Shown here one piece after another: positions 1 to 5,707 of a DNA stretch of 5,707 nucleotides. The notes under the pieces are model-generated. The model saw only the letters and a program-made list of their open reading frames with translations, did no database searches and had not been told where the DNA came from. The stretch is from contig JALZUV010000162.1 in the NCBI GenBank assembly GCA_023301245.1, positions 1-5,707 of the forward strand, in the 5' to 3' direction. The position numbers were made by a program, and so were the translations under genes. The first letter of the stretch is position 1, and every line of letters starts with the position of its first letter. The stretch comes from Rickettsiales bacterium (lineage in GTDB: Bacteria > Pseudomonadota > Alphaproteobacteria > Rickettsiales > JALZUV01).

Positions 1-1353
1 GTACGTGCAGCGGTTGAAGGCATTGCTTACGACCGTTTCCAACAATGGTTTGAAGAGCACCCAAAAGATGCTCGCATGATTATCATGAAAATCATCGAAG
101 CGGCATCGGCGCGTGAAGCAGCGCGTAAAGCACGTGATTTAACACGACGCAAAAGCTCGTTAGAGATATCATCGTTGCCAGGTAAATTGGCGGATTGCCA
201 AGAAAAAGACCCTGCAAAATCCGAACTATTTATTGTGGAGGGTGACTCGGCAGGGGGTTCAGCCAAGCAAGGTCGTTCGCGTAAATCTCAAGCGATTCTT
301 CCGCTTAAAGGTAAGATTCTTAACGTCGAGCGCGCGCGCTTCGATAGAATGCTTGCCAGCCAAGAAGTTGGCACGCTTATTACCGCCATCGGAACTAGCA
401 TTGGTGCGGATGATTTTAATGTGGAAAAAGCGCGCTATCACAAAATCGTTATCATGACGGATGCGGATGTCGATGGTTCACACATCCGAACCCTATTGCT
501 CACTTTCTTCTATCGTCAAATGTTGCCGCTCATTGAAGCAGGTTATTTATACATTGCACAACCGCCGCTTTATAAAATTCGCCGTGGTAACAACGATACA
601 TACTTGAAAGATGATCAAGATTTGCAAAATCACCTCATCAACGGGCTACTTGACGAAGGCCAAATAAAATTGGCTGATGGCACGGTGATAGAAGGCGAAG
701 CATTGCGCACCAAGCTAGAAGCGCTGTCCGAAGTAGGTGAACGTATGGACATCCTCACCAGTCGCGCGCCTAAGGCGTTAATTGAAGCTGCCGTACTGGT
801 TGACCTATTTAATGGCGACTTGCGCGATAAAACCAAAGCAAAAGCACTCGCTGAAATGCTCAACCGCCTTGCATCTGAAGAAGATGGCGGCGGCTGGGAA
901 GCCGAAGTCGAAGATGTGGGCTATCGTGTGCATCGTATGCGCCGTGGGGTGGAAGAACGCCACTTGCTAGACGAGAAGCTATTCATGGGCCGCGAAGGTC
1001 GCTTCCTCGCACAAAAAGGCGGCGAAGTGTCGGGCATGTTTGGCGCTGGCTCTGTTACTTACACACGCAAAGCTACGGAAATTACGGGAAATGTACCGGG
1101 TGAGTTCTATCAAGCATTGATGGACCAAGCCAGTAAAGGCATTAGCATTCAGCGCTTTAAGGGTCTTGGTGAAATGAACCCCGAACAACTATGGGAAACC
1201 ACGCTAGACCCTGAAACTCGCACGCTGCTACAAGTAAATATTGAACATGCCGAAGAAGCCGATGAAATTTTCAGCACGCTAATGGGTGATGTAGTAGAAC
1301 CCCGCCGCGACTTTATCGTAGATAATGCGCTTAAGGCTGATGTTGACGCTTAA
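1..1353 (+). CDS. gyrB: DNA gyrase subunit B, C-terminal part (5' end outside window)
   Basis: GyrB is the ATPase subunit of the A2B2 type II topoisomerase that introduces negative supercoils into DNA. The frame is open from the first base, so 450 codons are visible of a protein usually about 800 residues long. Seen directly: the end of the transducer domain, then a TOPRIM domain with EGDSAGG (window codons 80-86) and the metal-binding DADVDGSH (154-161), then the tail motif QRFKGLGEMNPEQLWETT (384-401) and the closing GDVVEPRRDFI. Between TOPRIM and tail (about codons 190-340) lies the extra segment typical of Gram-negative GyrB, which together with the tail favours GyrB over ParE. The Asp of EGDSAGG and the Lys of PLKGK, the positions matching E. 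coli D426 and K447 linked to quinolone response, are unchanged. The first in-frame ATG, at 76, is internal. The stop is TAA at 1351-1353. Confidence 0.97.
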   Translation, partial: VRAAVEGIAYDRFQQWFEEHPKDARMIIMKIIEAASAREAARKARDLTRRKSSLEISSLPGKLADCQEKDPAKSELFIVEGDSAGGSAKQGRSRKSQAILPLKGKILNVERARFDRMLASQEVGTLITAIGTSIGADDFNVEKARYHKIVIMTDADVDGSHIRTLLLTFFYRQMLPLIEAGYLYIAQPPLYKIRRGNNDTYLKDDQDLQNHLINGLLDEGQIKLADGTVIEGEALRTKLEALSEVGERMDILTSRAPKALIEAAVLVDLFNGDLRDKTKAKALAEMLNRLASEEDGGGWEAEVEDVGYRVHRMRRGVEERHLLDEKLFMGREGRFLAQKGGEVSGMFGAGSVTYTRKATEITGNVPGEFYQALMDQASKGISIQRFKGLGEMNPEQLWETTLDPETRTLLQVNIEHAEEADEIFSTLMGDVVEPRRDFIVDNALKADVDA

Positions 1354-1361
1354 TTAAAATC

Positions 1362-1623
<262 letters not shown>

Positions 1624-1703
1624 ATATTTCACCATATATTACAAGACTAATTAAGCTCATAGAGAATATTCTAATGCGCTTGAAGTCGCTATCATTGTTA
1701 ATG

Positions 1704-1719
1704 GTTTACTAAACTGTTT
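1704..1719. promoter_or_regulatory. Overlapping palindromes upstream of the DadA-like gene
   Basis: GTTTA-C-TAAAC (1704-1714) is a perfect inverted repeat, and AAAC-T-GTTT (1711-1719) is a second one sharing the AAAC. The block ends 16 bp before the ATG and 5 bp before the Shine-Dalgarno region. The position would suit an operator or a small hairpin near the ribosome binding site, but short AT-rich palindromes arise easily by chance and no promoter could be assigned next to it. Confidence 0.2.
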
Positions 1720-1724
1720 GATGT

Positions 1725-1731
1725 AAGGTGG
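1725..1731 (+). promoter_or_regulatory. Ribosome binding site of the DadA-like gene
   Basis: AAGGTGG lies 4 nt before ATG 1736 (7 nt if only AAGG is counted). It supports this start, and the protein then begins directly with the FAD-binding strand, as expected for the family. Confidence 0.65.
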
Positions 1732-1735
1732 TTTC

Positions 1736-2932
1736 ATGAAAATAGTCATTATTGGTGCGGGAATTTCGGGCTTATTATCAGCTTATTACTTGCTGCAAAA
1801 AGGCCATAGCGTTTTAATACTAGAGAGTGCATCGCACGTTGCTTCGAAAGCAAGCGGAGCTAATGCCGCACAGCTTTCCTATAGTTACGTAAACCCCATT
1901 GGCAGCCCTTCCCTACCTAAAATGTTACCGGCCATTCTTATGGGTCGTAAAAAAGGATTTCGAATTAAGAAGTTCAATTTCAGATTACTGAAATGGGGAA
2001 TGAAGCTATTAAGAGAATCCACAAATTATCGCTTCAAGAAAAACCGTAACGATCTACTGGAGCTATCGCTGCAAAGCCGTAAGTTATTTACGGAATTAAA
2101 ATCAGAAACGGGCATAAGCTTTAAGAATTATTCGACGGGAAAGTTACAAATACTCGATAGTGAAGCACTCAAGAAAAGCGCAGAAGAATTCAGCCAAGTG
2201 CTTTCCAGTAAAGGCATTACACTCGACATTTTACCGCGAGATGAATGCGCCAAAAAATTAAATAATTTCGCTTTAGATGACAGCTTTGTCTCAAGCGTTT
2301 TTTCCTCCATTGATGAGACAGCAGATTGTGCGGCCTTCTGTAAAAGCCTACTCGAATATTTACGCCTAAACCCAAATTTCACTCTCTTCTTCGATTCGGC
2401 TGTTAAAGAGTGGGAGAGTAAGAATAACCAAATTAGCTCCCTCATTACTAAGCAAGGCAACAGAATAAAAGCCGATGCTTACTTGCTCTGTACAGGGGCG
2501 CAAACCAATCGCTTAGTAAAACCACTAGGGTTGCACTTCCCAATCTACCCTATTCGCGGCTATACGCTGGTTTATTCGTATAAATCATCGCTTACTTGCA
2601 GCGTAACAGACCATAAAAACAAGGTTGTTTTTGTGCCGCATGGCGATCATTTACTGGTTTCGGGAATGTTCCATTTTGCTGGCGAGAATACTACGATTGA
2701 TGGTGATACGGTTCAGCATATTCATGAGTGCGCAACATCACGCATAAAAGAATTAGAAAATATTAACTATAAAATCCGTTGTGGTTTACGCCCTTGCACC
2801 CCTTCTAGCACGCCTATTATCAAACAGACAGACTATCAAAACCTTTACATTAATAGTGGGCAAGGAATGTATGGATGGACTCTTTCAACCGCATGTGCAA
2901 AACGCACCGCAGATTTAATTTCCAACCATTAA
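1736..2932 (+). CDS. DadA-like FAD-dependent D-amino-acid dehydrogenase/oxidase family protein
   Basis: Family members oxidatively deaminate D-amino acids to 2-oxo acids; DadA passes the electrons to the respiratory chain as a peripheral membrane flavoprotein. Seen: an N-terminal Rossmann FAD motif GAGISG (residues 7-12) with Glu30 closing the second strand, SGANAAQLS (about 40-48, matching SAANAGQIS of E. coli DadA), DETADC in mid-protein (DadA DETGDC), YPIRGYTL (DadA YPLKGYSL), and a C-terminal block GLRPCTPSSTP then NSGQGMYGWT (DadA GLRPMTPDGTP and NTGHGTLGWT). At 398 residues it is about 30 shorter than E. coli DadA, lacking the tail after the DLIS segment. The usual GHG is GQG, and the ACGSG after GWT is not kept. 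Codon use is richer in A/T and lysine than in gyrB or rpe. It stands alone after tRNA-Pro and converges on the minus-strand cluster. Substrate is uncertain; a sarcosine/glycine-oxidase-type relative is possible. Confidence 0.85.
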   Translation: MKIVIIGAGISGLLSAYYLLQKGHSVLILESASHVASKASGANAAQLSYSYVNPIGSPSLPKMLPAILMGRKKGFRIKKFNFRLLKWGMKLLRESTNYRFKKNRNDLLELSLQSRKLFTELKSETGISFKNYSTGKLQILDSEALKKSAEEFSQVLSSKGITLDILPRDECAKKLNNFALDDSFVSSVFSSIDETADCAAFCKSLLEYLRLNPNFTLFFDSAVKEWESKNNQISSLITKQGNRIKADAYLLCTGAQTNRLVKPLGLHFPIYPIRGYTLVYSYKSSLTCSVTDHKNKVVFVPHGDHLLVSGMFHFAGENTTIDGDTVQHIHECATSRIKELENINYKIRCGLRPCTPSSTPIIKQTDYQNLYINSGQGMYGWTLSTACAKRTADLISNH

Positions 2933-2966
2933 TTTTAGAGTTCTTGCCCGAATTATCGACACTCAC

Positions 2967-4676
2967 CTAGTTATTTTGCAATTCTAACTTCCATGCAAAT
3001 TGGCGGTCACCTTCGTGGGCTTGCTCATCATCTATCGCCGCACTGATAACGAGCTGAATAGTTTCTTGTGGGAATCCATCTTCGCCCAAATAAATACTCT
3101 CTTCAACTAGCGGCACTTTATTATCGCCTTCTAGAAAGAAATTCCATAGCTCATCATTTTTCAAACGCAGCACTACAGCTTGAGGAGTAATTTTCTCAAT
3201 CGACACGCTCGGGTGAAGATGAAAGCGGATATGGATATTTTCGGCTTCATGCGCAGTATAGAGCACCTTCTTTGGCGCAGGGCGTACATAATCAATTCCA
3301 TGCAAGCTTTTACCATCCGCCGATAATGATATTTCGCGTTCATGTATAATGCCGAAGCTATCAGCATAGCCATAATGATCAGCAATCAAACGTAGCTGCT
3401 CATCATTATCATCGACGGAACATAGGCCTAACTTAAACCCGTTATCGCTATTATAACCTGCCCAAGCATCGACCGTATCCACACATAAGGTAGAGTGGGC
3501 AGCCGTACGATAGCTGGCACGTTTCCAAGCCTCGTCATTGCCGCGATAAGCACCACAATTAGAGATGAGTCGCGCGCCAATTCGACTAAATTCGAACGAT
3601 AATGGCGAGGCATGATGATGTAACTTATTGGAGGGCTTATAACCTACATCGAAAATAACTGTCGATTCATCGCGCTTTAAATTGACGAAACCTGTTTTGG
3701 GAAGAACCTGTTGAGCCAGCGGTTTTGGCAAACGCCATACTTGCCATAAATTGATAAACCTATCAACGGGCTGTTCAATACTATCGTGGAAACAAGCAAG
3801 CTTACTATCGCCATGCATGAAGCTCGCCAACGCATCAAGGCCACGCTGCATATGTTCATCAAATTCGGGCGTAATATGCAGCTGCTTTTGTTTTAATACT
3901 GTGCGCAATTCGAGCAGCGTGGCAATGTCCCAACGATGAAACTCTGGGCTACGAGTTCGATGCCCACCATCCGCAAAGAAACGCACCGCCATTGCCTGAT
4001 GCAAAACACGGTTAACGGGGCGCTGCAAAAAACGCATAGAGGGGAAAACGAGAGAGGCGGCGAGCAACGCTTTTAAAGCGCTAAAGCCAGCGTAATGCTC
4101 TTTACGGCGTAGTAAATCGGCCAACATAATAATTTCAGTATAGTAATATCGCTGCTGTCGACGCAGCCACTTTTTCGGTGCATTATGCGCCAATAAATGA
4201 TGGAACGATAAGCAATAAGCCAACCGCTCCGCACGTACTGTAACCTGATGTGCTACCGAATGATGTTCTTTTTCATAATGGTGCCATTGGTCAATAATGC
4301 GCCTAGCAAATTCAGCCGCTTCATCCTTATCACCATAAATTGATAAATCATTTAGCCATTGAAAATCGTGAATACGTCGCTGAAAATTTCGTGAGAGTTT
4401 TTGAATGCATATCCAAAAATCTTCAAAGGAGTTCCCTCCCATATCTTCGCAGAATTTCCCACTAATTAATGCTTGAGCACTTTCTAACTTTGGTGCCCAC
4501 GGGCATTCGGGGGCATCTTCTTCAATAGGGGTGCAAGATAACGGCCAAACCACTGAAAGCCACAACCGAATTCTCAACTTAATTAAATTAGAGAGATACC
4601 GTAATTTGCGCGTATATAACCGCACCACCCGCGAGTAAAATCGGCGCTTTGAATGGAGTCTCCGCGCTGCACCCAT
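2967..4676 (-). CDS. Heparinase II/III family protein
   Basis: The 569-residue product resembles the heparinase II/III-like proteins of Alphaproteobacteria: a helical N-terminal toroid-like domain followed by a beta-rich C-terminal domain related to polysaccharide lyases. Seen: HDFQWLNDL (about residue 100), DGGHRTRSPEFHRW (about 236-249, the DGGH..RSP motif), HGDSKLACF (about 288), then the C-terminal domain with FDVGYKP, LSFEFSRIGARLISNCGAYR, AAHSTLCVD (about 395) and IHIRFHLHP. No signal peptide or clear membrane helix is visible, but the first 45 residues are strongly basic. It starts 5 nt after the rpe stop, with GAGG at 4686-4689 inside the end of rpe as a plausible ribosome binding site, suggesting translational coupling. 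The stop is TAG. The substrate is unknown: lyase action on uronic-acid glycans is a family inference, not shown for this subgroup. Confidence 0.9.
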   Translation of the reverse strand: MGAARRLHSKRRFYSRVVRLYTRKLRYLSNLIKLRIRLWLSVVWPLSCTPIEEDAPECPWAPKLESAQALISGKFCEDMGGNSFEDFWICIQKLSRNFQRRIHDFQWLNDLSIYGDKDEAAEFARRIIDQWHHYEKEHHSVAHQVTVRAERLAYCLSFHHLLAHNAPKKWLRRQQRYYYTEIIMLADLLRRKEHYAGFSALKALLAASLVFPSMRFLQRPVNRVLHQAMAVRFFADGGHRTRSPEFHRWDIATLLELRTVLKQKQLHITPEFDEHMQRGLDALASFMHGDSKLACFHDSIEQPVDRFINLWQVWRLPKPLAQQVLPKTGFVNLKRDESTVIFDVGYKPSNKLHHHASPLSFEFSRIGARLISNCGAYRGNDEAWKRASYRTAAHSTLCVDTVDAWAGYNSDNGFKLGLCSVDDNDEQLRLIADHYGYADSFGIIHEREISLSADGKSLHGIDYVRPAPKKVLYTAHEAENIHIRFHLHPSVSIEKITPQAVVLRLKNDELWNFFLEGDNKVPLVEESIYLGEDGFPQETIQLVISAAIDDEQAHEGDRQFAWKLELQNN

Positions 4677-4681
4677 TGGCT

Positions 4682-5335
4682 CTAGCCTCGCAACTTCGTA
4701 ATCGCATCGGCATAGCCTTCTGCATGGTTAAATACGGCCGAGCCTGCCACCAACACATCAGCACCAGCGGCGATAACATCGGCGCAATTGTCGATAGTCA
4801 CTCCACCATCAACCTCAAGCATAATGTCGCGGCCAGAATCGGCAATCATTCGGCGAATTTCGCTAATTTTAGCGAGCTGCGATTGAATGAATTTCTGCCC
4901 ACCAAAACCGGGGTTAACCGACATAACTAACACTAAATCGACTGTAGGAATTAGCTCGGCAATGGCAGAAGCTGGGGTAGAAGGCACCATGGTAATGCCC
5001 GCTTTCACGCCCTTATCTTTAATCATTTGAATTGAACGATGGTGATGCACGCCCGCTTCAATATGGATAGTCACAATATCGGCACCCGCATCGCAAAAAT
5101 CGGGGATTAGCGGATCAACAGGGTCAATCATCAAATGCACATCAAACGGTTTATCCGTATGGGGGCGCAGCTTTTTAATGAGCGGGGGGCCAAGCGTAAG
5201 GTTCGGCACAAAATGGCCATCCATTACATCAATATGAATCAGGTCAGCACCTGCTTTATCAATGGCGCGAAGTTCCTCACCCAAACTCGCAAAATCGGCC
5301 GAGAGAATAGAGGGTGAAATTTTGACTGATGACAT
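4682..5335 (-). CDS. rpe: Ribulose-phosphate 3-epimerase
   Basis: Rpe interconverts D-ribulose 5-phosphate and D-xylulose 5-phosphate in the cytosolic pentose phosphate pathway. The 217-residue length is typical for this TIM-barrel enzyme. Seen: the N-terminal signature ISPSILSADFASLGEE, HIDVMDGHFVPNLTLGP holding metal ligand His34 and catalytic Asp36, DVHLMI with His67, the phosphate-side motif MSVNPGFGGQKFI (138-150), EVDGGV with Asp176, and AGSAVF near the end. All four metal/catalytic residues are therefore present. The start is the ATG preceded by a strong Shine-Dalgarno sequence, and it matches the usual N terminus. It lies 93 bp downstream of the hisS stop on the same strand and 5 nt before the heparinase-family gene, so an operon with that gene is likely. 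Confidence 0.97.
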   Translation of the reverse strand: MSSVKISPSILSADFASLGEELRAIDKAGADLIHIDVMDGHFVPNLTLGPPLIKKLRPHTDKPFDVHLMIDPVDPLIPDFCDAGADIVTIHIEAGVHHHRSIQMIKDKGVKAGITMVPSTPASAIAELIPTVDLVLVMSVNPGFGGQKFIQSQLAKISEIRRMIADSGRDIMLEVDGGVTIDNCADVIAAGADVLVAGSAVFNHAEGYADAITKLRG

Positions 5336-5342
5336 AGCGATG

Positions 5343-5349
5343 CTTCCTT
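5343..5349 (-). promoter_or_regulatory. Ribosome binding site of rpe
   Basis: On the minus strand AAGGAAG stands 7 nt before the rpe ATG, near-ideal spacing. It fixes the rpe start. The rest of the 93-bp hisS-rpe gap shows no confident promoter and no hairpin-plus-T-run terminator, so read-through from hisS is possible. Confidence 0.75.
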
Positions 5350-5428
5350 AAAATGCTTTCATTATTGGTAGCAGTTTAAGGCACGCGCAGCAAGGGTGAT
5401 AGGCTAGACAAGTGAATTGAACGAAGTT

Positions 5429-5707
5429 TTAACTTAACACCGTTACAAGTTGGTCAAACCCCACTTGGCTTTGTTCGCCGCTATCTAGATTTTTTAGTTG
5501 GGCTTTGCCACTGGCTAATTCGTCATCGCCGAATATGATGGCGGCGCGGGCTTTGGCTTTGTCGGCTTTTTTCATGCGTTTACCCATATTGCCATTGGCT
5601 TCTTGGGTTATGCTGATACCTGCTTGGCGCAATTGATGCGCGAGCGCAATGGCGCGAGCTTCAGCGGCTTCGCCTAGTGGTATCAACGCAACAGGGCGCG
5701 CGGCGCT
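5429..5707 (-). CDS. hisS: Histidyl-tRNA synthetase, C-terminal part (5' end outside window)
   Basis: HisRS is the class II synthetase that charges tRNA-His. Only the last 92 codons are visible, running off the right edge. They form the C-terminal anticodon-binding domain: strand VALIPLGE, helix with ALAHQLRQAGI, then GNMGKRMKKADKAKARAAII, FGDDELASGKAQLKNL and the ending SGEQSQVGFDQLV. The run KRMKKADK..ARAAIIFGDDEL and the closing LKNLDSGEQ are characteristic of HisRS rather than the related Pro, Thr or Gly synthetases. The stop is TAA at 5431-5429. It is transcribed toward rpe and may share a transcript with it. A TTG at 5686 is internal, not a start, because the reading frame and the homology continue upstream to the edge. 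Confidence 0.93.
   Translation of the reverse strand, partial: SAARPVALIPLGEAAEARAIALAHQLRQAGISITQEANGNMGKRMKKADKAKARAAIIFGDDELASGKAQLKNLDSGEQSQVGFDQLVTVLS

Noticed and set aside
1..1353. ParE (topoisomerase IV subunit B) instead of GyrB
   Set aside because: The long insert after TOPRIM and the ending QRFKGLGEMNPEQLWETT...GDVVEPRRDFI fit GyrB better.
2128..2460. A 110-codon minus-strand frame inside the DadA-like gene
   Set aside because: It lies wholly antisense to a well-supported gene, and its serine/leucine-rich product shows no recognisable motif, so it is a shadow.
5336..5428. A separate rpe promoter or hisS terminator in the gap
   Set aside because: No hexamer pair with proper spacing and no hairpin followed by a T-run was found; the AAGTT..AACTT near the hisS stop has too small a loop.

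Overview
This window looks like an ordinary chromosomal stretch from an alphaproteobacterium of moderate GC content. The evidence is a GyrB tail with the large Gram-negative insert, and an rpe gene followed almost without a gap by a heparinase II/III-family gene, a pairing I associate with Alphaproteobacteria. I cannot place it below class level with confidence.

Layout, left to right. Positions 1-1353 (+) hold the C-terminal 450 codons of gyrB; its 5' part lies outside the window. A 191-bp gap (1354-1544) holds two small inverted repeats and, on the minus strand, a possible decayed reading frame with membrane-like tails. A complete tRNA-Pro(UGG) gene with encoded CCA lies at 1545-1621. After a 114-bp gap comes a DadA-like FAD-dependent D-amino-acid dehydrogenase/oxidase-family gene (1736-2932, +), visibly more AT-rich and lysine-rich than its neighbours. 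It converges on a minus-strand cluster with only 34 bp between the stop codons.

The minus-strand cluster, in transcription order, is the 3' end of hisS (5707-5429), rpe (5335-4682) and a heparinase II/III-family gene (4676-2967). rpe has a strong Shine-Dalgarno sequence and the next gene starts 5 nt after its stop, so those two are probably co-transcribed and translationally coupled. hisS may be part of the same transcript; no convincing terminator or promoter is visible in the 93-bp gap.

Functionally these are housekeeping genes (DNA supercoiling, proline decoding, histidyl-tRNA charging, pentose-phosphate epimerisation) plus two less defined ones: the DadA-like flavoprotein and the heparinase-family protein. 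I see no CRISPR array, insertion sequence, phage gene or defence system, and no convincing undescribed system. The points most worth a second look are the uncharacterised heparinase-family protein coupled to rpe, the atypical DadA-like protein, and the possible gene remnant between gyrB and the tRNA.
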